Assembly (NCBI GenBank): GCA_024644725.1
Contig: JAHEHE010000008.1
Coordinates: forward strand, 1-53,138
Source: Flavobacteriaceae bacterium
Lineage (GTDB): Bacteria; Bacteroidota; Bacteroidia; Flavobacteriales; Flavobacteriaceae
Length of the DNA stretch: 53,138 nucleotides
Reading direction: 5' to 3'
The notes below the pieces were generated by a model. It was not told the DNA's origin and ran no database searches. It saw only the letters and a list, made by a program, of their open reading frames with translations. The position numbers and the translations under genes were made by a program. Each line of letters begins with the position of its first letter. The first letter of the stretch is position 1. This document shows positions 19,066 to 28,444 of this stretch, piece after piece.

Positions 19066-20109
19066 TCAGTTGTGTTTCAAGGCGACTTTAACAATTTCAT
19101 TGTTTTTAGACAACCACAGGTTTTCTTCGTCTGCGAACCGAAGAGAATAGAATCCTTTGTCGCTCAGTTTTATCCAGTTCCTTCCCTTGTCCTTCGAATA
19201 GTAGATTCCTTCGGTCGAGCAGGCCAGGAGTTCTTTACCTCCCGTTTCCGGGACATACTGCACACAGCTGATATAGCCCGGTAAATCCCCATTGGAAACA
19301 AGACTCCAGGTTTTCCCTCCATTTTCAGTGATCGCCTTCGTGCTTGTAAAGTCACCCTTCTTTTCCCAGTTGCCTCCCATTGCGATACCGTTCAGCGCAT
19401 CCGCAAAATCCAGGCTGTAAATCCCGGTCATCGTCCCGCCCTGAATAATTGGCGTATCAAATGCTGTCCAGGATTCTCCCATGTCGGTGGAAGCAAAAAC
19501 GCGTGCTTTTTTACCTCCGGTTCCGATCCAGATCAGATCTCCCCAAGACGCAATATTCGTGTCACTCGCTGCAAACCCGGCTTCTCCTTCGAAAGTGGTC
19601 GGAAGCTCCAGGCACGACTTTTTCTTCCAGCTTCTTCCACCATCCCTGGAGATAAGTATGGAAAGGCAGCCCTGTATGGGATCCCCCATGGCAATACCCA
19701 CTTTCGTGTTCAAAAATGTCATGGAATCGTAAAACACATCCTCGTGCTCTTCTTTATAGATCAGTTCCGGGCTCTCTCCCGATCCGGGTTCAGGAAGCTT
19801 GAACAGGAGAGCCGGATTCTCAATGCTCAAGGCATATGCCTCATTTTTGCGAAGTGCAAGTGATCTGAATGAAGGAACCGTTTCTTTGTAGCTCAGACTG
19901 TCGATGGTCAGTTCGCCCTCTGTTATTTTGCCGAACTTGCCATTCGATCCGGCAAACCAGACGTTGGAGGTCTCATCGATCTCTATGGCCCGAATACTTG
20001 TACCCGGCAGGAGGAAACTCTTTTCAAAAATCAATTGTACCGAAGGTGACTGGGCCTTCATGAAAAGAACACTCAAACATGTGAAGAAGAGAAAATAATG
20101 TTTTGCCAC
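19066..20109 (-). CDS. Exported Asp-box beta-propeller (BNR/Ycf48-like)
   Basis: A 347-residue protein with a signal peptide ending MKAQ (near residue 20). At least four Asp-box motifs (S-x-D-x-G-x-x-W) are visible: SRDGGRSW, STDMGESW, TENGGKTW and SKDKGRNW, the mark of sialidase-like or Ycf48-like beta-propellers. No sialidase catalytic Arg triad is evident, so a structural or binding role is more likely than hydrolysis; similar proteins are often called 'oxidoreductase' without proof. Translation seems to start at GTG (20109), because the next ATG would remove most of the signal peptide. A -7 element lies just upstream. Confidence 0.78.
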   Translation of the reverse strand: MAKHYFLFFTCLSVLFMKAQSPSVQLIFEKSFLLPGTSIRAIEIDETSNVWFAGSNGKFGKITEGELTIDSLSYKETVPSFRSLALRKNEAYALSIENPALLFKLPEPGSGESPELIYKEEHEDVFYDSMTFLNTKVGIAMGDPIQGCLSILISRDGGRSWKKKSCLELPTTFEGEAGFAASDTNIASWGDLIWIGTGGKKARVFASTDMGESWTAFDTPIIQGGTMTGIYSLDFADALNGIAMGGNWEKKGDFTSTKAITENGGKTWSLVSNGDLPGYISCVQYVPETGGKELLACSTEGIYYSKDKGRNWIKLSDKGFYSLRFADEENLWLSKNNEIVKVALKHN

Positions 20110-20126
20110 CTCTGAAAATCTTGGAT

Positions 20127-20134
20127 CAAAAGTA
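20127..20134 (-). promoter_or_regulatory. Putative -7 element for the beta-propeller gene
   Basis: TACTTTTG on the - strand matches TAnnTTTG exactly and ends 17 bases before the GTG start. No good -33 element is seen. Confidence 0.4.
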
Positions 20135-20175
20135 AATTTTTTAAAGTTATACAGCTATTTTTAGGAAAAAAATAT

Positions 20176-21066
20176 ATGAAGGCGCTTGTCATATCGGGAG
20201 GAGGCAGCAAAGGGGCTTTTGCGGGCGGAGTGGCTCAGCACCTGATTCAGGAGGAGAAAAAGAACTACGACCTTTTCATCGGAACTTCCACCGGAAGCCT
20301 GATGATCACGCATCTGGCACTCGGAAAGGTCGAGCAGCTTCGGGAAATCTATTCCAATGTGGATCAGACGACCATATTTTCGAGTTTTCCATTTCGGATC
20401 AAAAGATTCAGGGGTCATCAGATCGTGAGCATCAACCATAGAACGACCCTTCGCAATTTCCTCAGGGGAAGCAAAACCTTTGGGGAGAGCCTCAATTTGA
20501 GAGAAATGATCGAGCGCCGGATTACCGATGAGGATCTCCAACAGGCTTTGGAGCTGCGAAAGAAATTGCTCGTAACAGTTTCCAACCTCACTTTGAACCA
20601 GGTCGAATTCAAATCTCTGGAAGAGGAATCCTTTTCCGATTTCAGGGATTATATCTGGGGAAGCAGCAATTTCATTCCTTTTATGTCCCTTTTGACCAAG
20701 AACAGCTTTGAGTATGCCGATGGGGGATTTGCCAACCTGGTTCCGGTCCATGAGGCCATTCGCCGGGGAGCCACTGAAATTGATGCCATTGTGCTGGAAA
20801 CGGAGGTGCCTCAATTGAACCGCCTTCCTTCCAGAAACCCGTTTGACCTGATCACGCACCTGTTCAATTTTATGCAGATTCACATTGAAAAATCGAACAT
20901 TTCCATCGGAAAGCTGGAAGCGGAAAACCGGGGTGTCAAACTAAACCTGTTCTATACACCCACAGTGCTCACCACGAACTCATTGATCTTTGAGAAGGAG
21001 CGAATGCGCAAATGGTGGAGGCAGGGATTTGAATACGCCCGAAAGAAGCATCAGGACGGCAGTTGA
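20176..21066 (+). CDS. Patatin-like phospholipase
   Basis: A 296-residue cytoplasmic-looking acyl hydrolase. The oxyanion loop GGGSKGAF (8-15), nucleophile Ser38 in GTSTG and catalytic Asp in YADGGFAN (about 180) form the complete Ser-Asp dyad of the patatin family. Patatins release fatty acids from membrane lipids or glycerolipids. There is no signal peptide or visible membrane helix. The gene stands alone, diverging from the beta-propeller gene and ending about 70 bases before the his leader. The physiological substrate is unknown. Confidence 0.9.
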   Translation: MKALVISGGGSKGAFAGGVAQHLIQEEKKNYDLFIGTSTGSLMITHLALGKVEQLREIYSNVDQTTIFSSFPFRIKRFRGHQIVSINHRTTLRNFLRGSKTFGESLNLREMIERRITDEDLQQALELRKKLLVTVSNLTLNQVEFKSLEEESFSDFRDYIWGSSNFIPFMSLLTKNSFEYADGGFANLVPVHEAIRRGATEIDAIVLETEVPQLNRLPSRNPFDLITHLFNFMQIHIEKSNISIGKLEAENRGVKLNLFYTPTVLTTNSLIFEKERMRKWWRQGFEYARKKHQDGS

Positions 21067-21107
21067 ATAATTTCATTTTGGCTATGGATTTCTAGAAATT
21101 ATTTTTT

Positions 21108-21115
21108 TACCTTTG
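21108..21115 (+). promoter_or_regulatory. his operon -7 promoter element
   Basis: TACCTTTG matches TAnnTTTG exactly and lies 17 bases before the leader-peptide ATG. The nearest TTTG (21077-21080) is 27 bases upstream, longer than usual, so the -33 contact is weak or different. Confidence 0.55.
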
Positions 21116-21132
21116 TTTCGCAGTTAAAAATT

Positions 21133-21189
21133 ATGAACAGAACAACTTTGCATCATCACCATTTTTCTTCTTGCCCTCAAGCGAGCTGA
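21133..21189 (+). CDS. his operon leader peptide (18 aa, four consecutive His)
   Basis: A short reading frame, ATG to TGA, coding MNRTTLHHHHFSSCPQAS. Codons 7-10 are CAT CAT CAC CAT (21151-21162). It lies between a -7 promoter element and an intrinsic terminator, upstream of hisG. A run of regulatory codons, followed by a terminator whose left arm can pair with either of two copies of TCAAGCG, is the classical layout of translation-coupled attenuation: ribosomes stall at His codons when charged tRNA-His is scarce. The peptide itself is unlikely to have a function. Its start has no clear ribosome site, as is usual in this group. Confidence 0.88.
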   Translation: MNRTTLHHHHFSSCPQAS

Positions 21190-21231
21190 GAATGTATTGA
21201 GTAAAGTCAACATATTTAAAACCCGTTTGAG
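21176..21231 (+). promoter_or_regulatory. his antiterminator hairpin (alternative pairing)
   Basis: CTCAAGCG (21176-21183, inside the last codons of the leader peptide) can pair over 8 bp with CGTTTGAG (21224-21231), the left arm of the downstream terminator, with one G-U pair. A ribosome halted on the His codons leaves 21176-21183 free; one that reaches the stop codon covers it. The two hairpins are mutually exclusive. Confidence 0.65.
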
Positions 21232-21251
21232 TCCATCAAGCGGGTTTTTTT
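21219..21251 (+). terminator. his operon attenuator (intrinsic terminator)
   Basis: AAACCCGTTTGA pairs with TCAAGCGGGTTT over 12 bp (one G-U) around the loop GTCCA. The T-run continues for four more T. It ends 36 bases before hisG and follows the leader peptide, so it acts before the structural genes. Confidence 0.9.
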
Positions 21252-21286
21252 GATTTCGGTTGTTGGGCTCATAAAAATCAAGATCC

Positions 21287-22147
21287 ATGGAACGATTGAA
21301 AATAGCAATACAAAAATCAGGGAGGCTCAATGAAGATTCTCTTAAAATACTGAAAGAGTGCGGGATATCCGTTAGCAACGGGCTGGATCAGCTCAAGGCG
21401 ACCGTACGGAACTTTCCGATGGAGATCTTTTATCTCCGCAACAGCGACATTCCGCAATATTTGCTCGATGGAGTGGTTGACATCGCCATTATCGGGGAGA
21501 ATCTGCTGGTTGAAAAGGACCAGGGGAAGATTCAGGTTGTTGAAAAGCTCAATTTCTCCAAATGCCGTGTTTCCCTGGCTGTGCCCAAATCCGTCGAGTA
21601 CAATTCGATAGAGGACCTGAGGGGCAAAAGGATTGCGACATCTTATCCCAATACGTTGAACAAATACCTTTCCAGCCAAAATGTTGAGGCCGAACTGCAC
21701 CAAATATCAGGATCCGTGGAGATAGCCCCGAATATAGGACTCGCCGATGCCATTTGCGACATTGTGAGCAGCGGGAGCACCCTGTTTAAAAACAATTTGA
21801 AAGAAGTCGAAGTGATCGCTACATCTGAGGCCGTCCTAGCCGTCTCTCCTTTGTTGGATGATGATAAGCGGGAATTGCTGGATACTCTGAGGTTTCGTTT
21901 GCAGTCAGTGCTCAAGGCCAGAGATTTCAGGTATATTCTCATGAATGTTCCCAATGAAAAGATTGAAAAGGTCATTGAGTTGCTACCGGGAATGAGAAGT
22001 CCGACGGTTCTTCCCCTGGCAGAAAAGGGATGGAGCTCGATTCACACGGTCATTGACAAGAATAAGTTCTGGAATGTGATAGACGAACTCAAACGCCAGG
22101 GTGCGGAAGGCTTGCTGGTGGTCCCGATTGAAAAAATGGTGTTGTAA
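21287..22147 (+). CDS. hisG: ATP phosphoribosyltransferase, long form
   Basis: First enzyme of histidine synthesis: joins ATP and PRPP. The 286-residue length and C-terminal region (about 210-286, with LPGMRSPTVLPLAEKGW) show the long, self-contained type with its own ACT-like regulatory domain that senses histidine, so no HisZ partner is needed. The N-terminal catalytic part has KIAIQKSGRL and the PRPP-binding stretch ICDIVSSGSTL. It is the first structural gene after the attenuator; hisD follows after 25 bases. Feedback inhibition by histidine is expected from the family. Confidence 0.97.
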   Translation: MERLKIAIQKSGRLNEDSLKILKECGISVSNGLDQLKATVRNFPMEIFYLRNSDIPQYLLDGVVDIAIIGENLLVEKDQGKIQVVEKLNFSKCRVSLAVPKSVEYNSIEDLRGKRIATSYPNTLNKYLSSQNVEAELHQISGSVEIAPNIGLADAICDIVSSGSTLFKNNLKEVEVIATSEAVLAVSPLLDDDKRELLDTLRFRLQSVLKARDFRYILMNVPNEKIEKVIELLPGMRSPTVLPLAEKGWSSIHTVIDKNKFWNVIDELKRQGAEGLLVVPIEKMVL

Positions 22148-22172
22148 TGCGGGAAATAAAAATGATTGATCT

Positions 22173-23468
22173 ATGAAGACCTATAAAAACCCGGAAAGAG
22201 AGATTTGGAGTCAAGTGCTGAGACGCCCCACAAGGACCTATGAGGAAATAGAAGGTCTGGTTGCCTCCATGTTCGAGGAAATCGAGAAGGACGGGGATGC
22301 CGGAGTGAGAAAATACGTCAAAGCGTACGATGGGGCAGACCTCAGTGCCCTGGAAGTTTCTGATAAAGAGAAGAAAGAGGCCCCCGGAAAATTGACTGCA
22401 GAACTGAAGAGCTCCATTGGTCTGGCTCACGAGAACATAGAAAAATTTCACCGTGTTCAGCGAACCCAAAGAGTCGAGGTTGAGACGTTCCCCGGGGTGC
22501 GTTGCTGGCAGGAAAAAAGACCGATTGAAAAAGTTGGACTTTATATTCCCGGGGGCACAGCCCCGCTGTTTTCAACCGTTTTGATGTTGGCGGTTCCGGC
22601 CAAAATAGCGGGTTGCAAGGAAGTGGTATTGTGCACGCCGTCGGATCAGAATGGAAATATAGACCCCGCGATACTTTTTACTGCGGAACTGTGCGGCATT
22701 GATCGCATCTTCAAAGTAGGAGGGATCCAGGCCATTGCTGCCATGACTTTCGGCACCGAAAGCATTCCCGCCGTTTATAAATTATTCGGCCCGGGAAATC
22801 AGTATGTGACCGTAGCCAAGCAAATGGCCCTGAAATACGGGGTGGCTATCGACTTGCCCGCAGGACCCAGTGAATTGCTCGTTTTGGCAGATGAAAGCGC
22901 GGATCCCGCTTTTGTGGCTTCCGACCTTTTGTCACAAGCAGAGCATGGAGCAGACAGCCAGGTGGTTCTGGTTTCGCTTTCAGAAAGATTGGAGCTGGCC
23001 GTGCAGGAGCAGATTGAATTACAGCTCCAGGCCCTGCCCCGAAAGGATATCGCTTCAAAAGCCATAGAAAACTCCAAATCCATCGTGATGGACTCCTACG
23101 AGCGGGCCCTGGAGCTTGTGAACGCTTATGCGCCGGAGCACCTGATCGTATGTTTGAAAGATTCGGATTCCGTTTTGAGCCATATTGCAAATGCGGGTTC
23201 AGTCTTTGTAGGGAACTATACCCCGGAAAGTGCCGGGGATTACGCTTCGGGGACAAATCACACCTTGCCCACCAATGGGTTTGCCCGCAATTTCAGCGGG
23301 GTCAACCTGGATTCTTTCCAGAAGGCGATTACATTTCAGGAGATAACCAAATCAGGTTTGCAGGGCATAGGCGGAGCCATTGAGCAGATGGCCGAGGCGG
23401 AAGGTCTCAGAGCCCACAGAAATGCAGTGACCCTCCGTTTGGAAAAAATGAAACGAGACAAGTCATGA
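22173..23468 (+). CDS. hisD: Histidinol dehydrogenase
   Basis: A zinc enzyme (431 aa) that oxidises histidinol to histidine with two NAD+. Conserved parts visible: the IPGGTAPLFSTVLM stretch, GPGNQYVTVAK, the metal/substrate region SQAEHGADSQ, and the C-terminal TNHTLPTNGFAR. The length matches the family. The stop codon TGA overlaps the hisC ATG by four bases (ATGA), implying coupled translation. Confidence 0.97.
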   Translation: MKTYKNPEREIWSQVLRRPTRTYEEIEGLVASMFEEIEKDGDAGVRKYVKAYDGADLSALEVSDKEKKEAPGKLTAELKSSIGLAHENIEKFHRVQRTQRVEVETFPGVRCWQEKRPIEKVGLYIPGGTAPLFSTVLMLAVPAKIAGCKEVVLCTPSDQNGNIDPAILFTAELCGIDRIFKVGGIQAIAAMTFGTESIPAVYKLFGPGNQYVTVAKQMALKYGVAIDLPAGPSELLVLADESADPAFVASDLLSQAEHGADSQVVLVSLSERLELAVQEQIELQLQALPRKDIASKAIENSKSIVMDSYERALELVNAYAPEHLIVCLKDSDSVLSHIANAGSVFVGNYTPESAGDYASGTNHTLPTNGFARNFSGVNLDSFQKAITFQEITKSGLQGIGGAIEQMAEAEGLRAHRNAVTLRLEKMKRDKS

Positions 23469-24538
23469 AAGAAGGTGAAATGACGAAAAGTGATAAAAAA
23501 AACCGAAGCGTGGAGCAACTGGCTCGTCCCTCTGTTTTAGGACTCAAACCTTATGCATCGGCAAAGGATGATTTCAAGGACTTCGAGCGCGACCTTATTT
23601 TTATTGACGCCAATGAGAATCCCTACGAAAATGGGATGAACCGCTACCCGGACCCGAACCAGAGCAAGTTGAAAGACAGAATTGCGGAGCTCAAGAAAGT
23701 GTCTTCCGAAAAGATACTCCTGGGCAACGGAAGCGATGAGATACTCGATCTGATCTTTCGGGTTTTTATGGAGCCGGGAGAAGACAATATAGTGATCAGT
23801 GTTCCTACCTTCGGCATGTTCAGGGTCTTATGCGGAATCAATGACATCGAGTGCAGAACGGCAATGCTCGATCAGGATTTTCAGTTGCAGAATCGAGAAA
23901 TTGAATCCCTGGTGGATTCAAAAACAAAGGCCATATTCATCTGTTCCCCAAACAATCCCACAGGCAATCTGATGAAGAAAACAGATATCCTGAAATTGCT
24001 CGAATTGGGATGTCTTGTGGTTGTGGACGAAGCCTACGCTGATTTTGCCGACGCCGAGAGCATGATCGGGATGATCGACAACTACCCAAACCTGGTAGTT
24101 ACCCAGACTTTTTCCAAGGCTTTGGGAATGGCAGGTATTCGACTGGGCATGTGCTTTGCGCAGAAGGAAGTGATCGATCTTTTGAAAAAGGTAAAGATGC
24201 CCTATAACGTGAATGTCCTGACTCAGGAAGTGGCTTTGCGCGAGCTTGAAGACATCAGCTCCATCGAAGAGGGCATCCGCGCACTTCGGGAAGGAAGAGT
24301 CTGGCTTGAATCCGAGTTACCTAACTGCAAGCTCGTCGAACGAATATTTCCTTCAGACAGCAACTTTCTGCTGATCCGGGTGGATGATGCTGATCTCAGG
24401 TACAAACAATTGATTGAAGCGGGAATCGTGGTACGGAACAGATCCAAAGAACCCCTTTGTGAGCAATGTTTGCGCGTTACTGTGGGAACCCAGGAAGAGA
24501 ACGAGAAGCTGATAGATACATTGAAGAGTTTTGAATAA
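23465..24538 (+). CDS. hisC: Histidinol-phosphate aminotransferase
   Basis: A fold type I PLP aminotransferase (357 aa) making histidinol phosphate. The PLP lysine is Lys218 in [12 protein letters not shown]; other signatures are NENPY-like [16 protein letters not shown] and [10 protein letters not shown]. The first 20 or so residues (Lys/Glu-rich) precede the usual HisC start, and an internal ATG at 23483 (MTKSD) is an alternative. The ATGA overlap with hisD favours the first ATG. It overlaps the open frame of hisB only through a non-ATG upstream extension. Confidence 0.96.
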   Translation: MKEGEMTKSDKKNRSVEQLARPSVLGLKPYASAKDDFKDFERDLIFIDANENPYENGMNRYPDPNQSKLKDRIAELKKVSSEKILLGNGSDEILDLIFRVFMEPGEDNIVISVPTFGMFRVLCGINDIECRTAMLDQDFQLQNREIESLVDSKTKAIFICSPNNPTGNLMKKTDILKLLELGCLVVVDEAYADFADAESMIGMIDNYPNLVVTQTFSKALGMAGIRLGMCFAQKEVIDLLKKVKMPYNVNVLTQEVALRELEDISSIEEGIRALREGRVWLESELPNCKLVERIFPSDSNFLLIRVDDADLRYKQLIEAGIVVRNRSKEPLCEQCLRVTVGTQEENEKLIDTLKSFE

Positions 24539-24590
24539 CAAGATTTCAAAAGACGACAATACAGCGAGGAGCATACAAAGACGATTACAG

Positions 24591-24635
24591 GAAGACATGA
24601 ATAAGGAAGACATGAATAAGGAAGACATGAAAAAA
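24591..24635 (+). repeat. 15-bp tandem repeat with three in-frame start codons before hisB
   Basis: GAAGACATGAATAAG occurs twice back to back (24591-24605, 24606-24620), then a third diverged copy, GAAGACATGAAAAAA (24621-24635). Each unit carries an ATG in the hisB frame (24597, 24612, 24627). Fifteen bases keep the frame, so the copies add N-terminal residues MNKED without disrupting hisB. Confidence 0.9.
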
Positions 24636-25760
24636 GTACTATTTATAGATCGAGACGGGACGATGATCCGCGAACCGGAAGACGAGCAGATAGACAGTTT
24701 TGAGAAGCTCGAGTTTTACCCGGGTGCCTTGTACTACCTCTCTAAGATAGCCCGTGAGCTTGATTTTGAGCTGGTGATGGTGACCAACCAGGACGGGTTG
24801 GGTACGGAGGCTTTCCCGGAAGACACCTTTCACCCGGTGCACAACCTTATTGTAAGGACCTTCGCCAATGAGGGGGTGATCTTTGACAAGCAATTTATCG
24901 ACCGGAGCTTCCCTGAGGACAATTCACCGAATAGGAAACCACGAACGGGGTTGCTTCAGGACTATTTTTCAGATGCTTACGACCTGGAGAATTCCTTTGT
25001 CATAGGAGATCGCCTTACTGATATCGAACTGGCGAAAAACCTGGGTGCCCAGGGAATTTTCATCAAGAATCAGCGTGCCCTGGGAGAATCGGAGCTTTCA
25101 GCGACACCCATGGAGTTGGAAGGATCGATTTCTATGGAGACAGACGACTGGAGAGAGATTTACGAGTTCCTAAAGCTTAGGGAACGATCCGTGGAGCTCA
25201 GAAGAGCCACTGCAGAAACAGACATCCGGGTTTCACTCAATGTCGATGGAAGCGGCAGGAACAAGCTGAAAACGGGTCTGAGCTTCTTCGATCACATGCT
25301 TGAACAAATTGCGAGGCACGGCAACATGGACCTCGAGGTGGAGGTCAAAGGCGACCTTCATGTGGATGAGCATCACACCATCGAGGACACAGCCATTGTC
25401 CTGGGGGATGCATTTGCCCAGGTTCTCGCAGACAAACGGGGTATGGAGCGCTATGGCTTCACCCTGCCGATGGACGACTGCCTGGCCCAGGTAGCCATAG
25501 ATTTCGGCGGACGACCCTGGTTGGTATGGGAAGCCGAATTCAAAAGAGAGAAAATTGGGGATATGCCGACGGAAATGTTCTATCATTTTTTCAAGTCGTT
25601 CAGTGACGGTGCCAAGGCCAATTTGAATATCAAGGCAGAGGGGAGCAACGAGCACCACAAGATCGAGTCGATATTCAAGGCCCTGGCCAAAGCGATAAAA
25701 GCGGCCGTGAAACGGGATCCTGAAAAAATGATACTGCCCAGCACCAAAGGAATGTTATAA
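24627..25760 (+). CDS. hisB: Bifunctional histidinol-phosphatase / imidazoleglycerol-phosphate dehydratase
   Basis: Fused HAD phosphatase (about 1-165) and IGP dehydratase (about 185-377), catalysing two steps of the pathway. The phosphatase nucleophile is in [12 protein letters not shown]; the dehydratase has its metal-binding His/Glu motifs HHTIEDTA and EHHKIES. The HAD domain lacks the Cys/His zinc loop known from E. coli HisB: the equivalent loop reads [15 protein letters not shown], without cysteine. The start is uncertain. Three ATGs (24597, 24612, 24627) fall in a 15-bp repeat and a TTG exists at 24531; 24627 gives [11 protein letters not shown], the usual N-terminus. It overlaps hisH by one base. 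Confidence 0.93.
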   Translation: MKKVLFIDRDGTMIREPEDEQIDSFEKLEFYPGALYYLSKIARELDFELVMVTNQDGLGTEAFPEDTFHPVHNLIVRTFANEGVIFDKQFIDRSFPEDNSPNRKPRTGLLQDYFSDAYDLENSFVIGDRLTDIELAKNLGAQGIFIKNQRALGESELSATPMELEGSISMETDDWREIYEFLKLRERSVELRRATAETDIRVSLNVDGSGRNKLKTGLSFFDHMLEQIARHGNMDLEVEVKGDLHVDEHHTIEDTAIVLGDAFAQVLADKRGMERYGFTLPMDDCLAQVAIDFGGRPWLVWEAEFKREKIGDMPTEMFYHFFKSFSDGAKANLNIKAEGSNEHHKIESIFKALAKAIKAAVKRDPEKMILPSTKGML

Positions 25761-26350
25761 TGAAAATCGTGATCATAGACTATGGGGCCGGAAATGTCAG
25801 GTCGGTCCAGTTTGCTCTGGAACGCCTGGGATATGAGGCGATTTGCAGCAATGATGTAGATAAGATCATGGATGCAGACAAGGTTATTTTTCCAGGGGTT
25901 GGCGAAGCGAGCAGCGCGATGAAGGAGCTTCAGAGATTTGGTCTGGATGAGTTGATTCCCCGGTTGAAGCAACCGGTACTTGGCATCTGCCTGGGCATGC
26001 AGCTCATGTGCCGACATTCCGCCGAAAACGACACGAAATGCATGGATATCTTTCCGATAGACGTTTTGAAGTTTGACGATCGTCTCAAGGTACCCCAGAT
26101 TGGATGGAACAGAATAGAGGATTTGAAGTCCGAGCTCTTTGATGGTTTATCCGAGGGTGAATATGTCTATTACGTGCATAGCTATTACGTGCCCGACAAC
26201 CCCTTTTCGATCGCCAGCACCGACTACGGACTCGTCTATTCTGGAGCCATTCAAAAAGGCAACTTTTACGCCTGCCAGTTTCACCCCGAAAAGAGCTCGA
26301 ATGCCGGGGAGCGGATATTGAAGAATTTCATAGAAAAAATCGAGATATGA
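25760..26350 (+). CDS. hisH: Imidazole glycerol phosphate synthase, glutaminase subunit
   Basis: Class I glutamine amidotransferase (196 aa) that provides ammonia to HisF. The nucleophile Cys77 sits in GICLGMQLM, with the His-Glu pair in CQFHPEKSS near residues 173-178. The length is standard. The start codon shares one base with the hisB stop (TAATG), and its end overlaps hisA by four bases, so translation is probably coupled in the complex-forming group. Confidence 0.97.
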   Translation: MKIVIIDYGAGNVRSVQFALERLGYEAICSNDVDKIMDADKVIFPGVGEASSAMKELQRFGLDELIPRLKQPVLGICLGMQLMCRHSAENDTKCMDIFPIDVLKFDDRLKVPQIGWNRIEDLKSELFDGLSEGEYVYYVHSYYVPDNPFSIASTDYGLVYSGAIQKGNFYACQFHPEKSSNAGERILKNFIEKIEI

Positions 26351-27093
26351 GGATCATACCGGCCATTGACATCATTGACGGGAAATGCGTGCGTCTTTCC
26401 AAAGGGGACTACAGCACCAAAAAGGTTTACAATGAGGATCCGATGGAAGTCGCGCTTCAATTCGAAGGCGCCGGGATACAGCACCTTCACCTGGTGGATC
26501 TCGATGGGGCGCGAAGCAAGCACATTGTCAATTACAAGGTGCTGGAACGCATTGCGTCCGGCACGAATCTGAGTATTGATTTTGGAGGGGGTCTCAAATC
26601 GGATGAAGATCTGCACATCGCCTTTGAAAGTGGAGCTGCTCAGATAACGGGAGGCAGCATTGCCGTCAAAGATCCGGAGACCTTTTTGCGCTGGCTGGAA
26701 GTCTATGGCCCGGACAAAATTATCCTTGGCGCCGATGCAAGAGAAGGAAAAATAGCGGTGAGCGGCTGGGAAACGGAATCCGATCAGGAGCTGCTGCCTT
26801 TTGTCAGGGGCTACCTGGACAAGGGAGTCCGTTACGTGATCTCTACGGATATTGAGAAAGACGGGATGCTGCAGGGCCCGTCTGAGGAGCTTTACGCCAG
26901 CCTGATTTCCGAACTGCCCGAGATCCGGCTCATTGCCTCCGGTGGAATCTCCAATTTCAAGGAACTTCCGAGGCTCGCTGAAATAGGGTGTGAAGGCGTG
27001 ATCATTGGCAAGGCGATCTACGAGAATAAGATTTCCCTGAAACAATTGGAGCAATTCATTTTGAATAAGAACAGCTTAAACGATAACGCTTAA
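26347..27093 (+). CDS. hisA: ProFAR isomerase
   Basis: A (beta-alpha)8 barrel (248 aa) that isomerises the aminoaldose ProFAR to PRFAR. The catalytic Asp is in [14 protein letters not shown] at the N-terminus, the second in [11 protein letters not shown], and the phosphate-binding loops are GGGL and SGGISNF. It has the half-barrel similarity to HisF expected of the pair. ATGA overlap with hisH; hisF starts five bases after its stop. Confidence 0.97.
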   Translation: MRIIPAIDIIDGKCVRLSKGDYSTKKVYNEDPMEVALQFEGAGIQHLHLVDLDGARSKHIVNYKVLERIASGTNLSIDFGGGLKSDEDLHIAFESGAAQITGGSIAVKDPETFLRWLEVYGPDKIILGADAREGKIAVSGWETESDQELLPFVRGYLDKGVRYVISTDIEKDGMLQGPSEELYASLISELPEIRLIASGGISNFKELPRLAEIGCEGVIIGKAIYENKISLKQLEQFILNKNSLNDNA

Positions 27094-27098
27094 AGCCC

Positions 27099-27854
27099 AT
27101 GGTGACAAAAAGAATCATACCCTGTTTGGACATCAAAGACGGAAGAACGGTCAAAGGCGTGAACTTCGTGGAGCTACGGGATGCAGGCGATCCCGTGGAA
27201 CTGGCTCAGCGATATTCCGAAGAGGGAGCCGACGAACTGGTTTTCCTCGACATTACGGCAACAAAAGAGAAGCGAAAGACCTTAGTTAATTTGGTTGAAA
27301 AAGTAGCGCGAAAAGTCAGCATCCCCTTTACGGTCGGCGGAGGTATTTCAAGTGTAGAAGACGTCAATATGCTCCTTCGAGCCGGGGCCGACAAGGTATC
27401 GATCAACTCTTCGGCGGTGAAAAACCCGGCTTTGATCGAAGAGCTGGCCAACAAATTTGGAAGTCAGTGCATCGTGCTCGCTGTCGATGCAAAGCTGATT
27501 GATGGTCAATGGAAGGTCCACCTGGTCGGAGGCAGGGTTGCTACGGAGATAGATCTTTTTGAATGGGTGGAAGAAGCGGTTCGATTGGGAGCGGGAGAGA
27601 TCCTGTTTACTTCCATGGATCACGATGGGACAAAAAACGGTTTTGCGAATGAAACCCTGAGTGCTCTCGCTGAGCGCGTGAATGTCCCGATCATCGCCAG
27701 TGGAGGGGCGGGCAACGTTCAGCATTTCGCGGATACATTCACGGCCGGCAAGGCAGATGCCGCATTGGCCGCCAGCGTATTTCACTATGGGGAGATCGAG
27801 ATTGGGGACCTGAAAGAAGAATTGAAAGAACAAGGAATAAACATGAGAATATGA
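27099..27854 (+). CDS. hisF: Imidazole glycerol phosphate synthase, cyclase subunit
   Basis: A (beta-alpha)8 barrel (251 aa) that uses ammonia from HisH to form IGP and AICAR. The catalytic Asp residues are in [14 protein letters not shown] and VLAVDAKL; phosphate loops GGGISS and SGGAGN are present. The length and order after hisA are standard. The end overlaps hisIE by four bases (ATGA). Confidence 0.97.
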   Translation: MVTKRIIPCLDIKDGRTVKGVNFVELRDAGDPVELAQRYSEEGADELVFLDITATKEKRKTLVNLVEKVARKVSIPFTVGGGISSVEDVNMLLRAGADKVSINSSAVKNPALIEELANKFGSQCIVLAVDAKLIDGQWKVHLVGGRVATEIDLFEWVEEAVRLGAGEILFTSMDHDGTKNGFANETLSALAERVNVPIIASGGAGNVQHFADTFTAGKADAALAASVFHYGEIEIGDLKEELKEQGINMRI

Positions 27855-28444
27855 CATTGACATTTGACGAAAAAACAGGTTTGATACCCGCCATCGTGCA
27901 GGACAGTAATACCGGAAAAGTTTTGATGTTGGGCTATATGAACCGGGAAGCCCTTGAAACGACCCGGAAAATCGGTCGCGTGACCTTCTTCAGCCGGAGC
28001 AAGCAGAGACTGTGGACAAAAGGAGAGGAGAGCGGAAATTTCCTGGAGTTGGTCAGCATCAGTGAAGACTGTGATCGAGATGCCCTTCTCGTGAAAGCGA
28101 TCCCACATGGTCCCACCTGTCACAAAGGAACGGATACCTGTTGGGGAGAAGAGAACACGGATCAATTTGGCTTTCTGACTGCCCTGGAAGGCGTCATCCG
28201 GGACCGCCGCGAAAATGCTCCCGAGAATTCCTACGTATCTTCCCTGTTCTCAAAGGGCATCAACAAAATTGCGCAGAAAGTAGGAGAAGAAGCCGTGGAA
28301 CTGGTCATCGAGTCGAAGGATGATTCAGAGGAATTGTTTCTCAATGAGTCGGCCGACCTCCTCTTTCACTATTTGATCCTGCTGCAAGCCAAGGGTTATA
28401 CCTTGTCTGATGTCGTCGAAATTCTTAAGCAACGCCACAAATGA
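27851..28444 (+). CDS. hisI: Bifunctional PR-AMP cyclohydrolase / PR-ATP pyrophosphohydrolase
   Basis: HisIE fusion (197 aa) for steps two and three of the pathway. The HisI half (about 1-105) carries [17 protein letters not shown] and metal-binding cysteines in EDCDRDALL and [12 protein letters not shown]. The HisE half (about 110-197) is helical with the MazG-like acidic motif [16 protein letters not shown] overlap with both hisF and the thioesterase gene that follows. Confidence 0.96.
   Translation: MTLTFDEKTGLIPAIVQDSNTGKVLMLGYMNREALETTRKIGRVTFFSRSKQRLWTKGEESGNFLELVSISEDCDRDALLVKAIPHGPTCHKGTDTCWGEENTDQFGFLTALEGVIRDRRENAPENSYVSSLFSKGINKIAQKVGEEAVELVIESKDDSEELFLNESADLLFHYLILLQAKGYTLSDVVEILKQRHK

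Noticed and set aside
21151-21162. CAT CAT CAC CAT run as a cloning-tag artefact
   Set aside because: The run is four codons, not six, and is embedded in a native leader with promoter element, terminator and antiterminator before a his operon.
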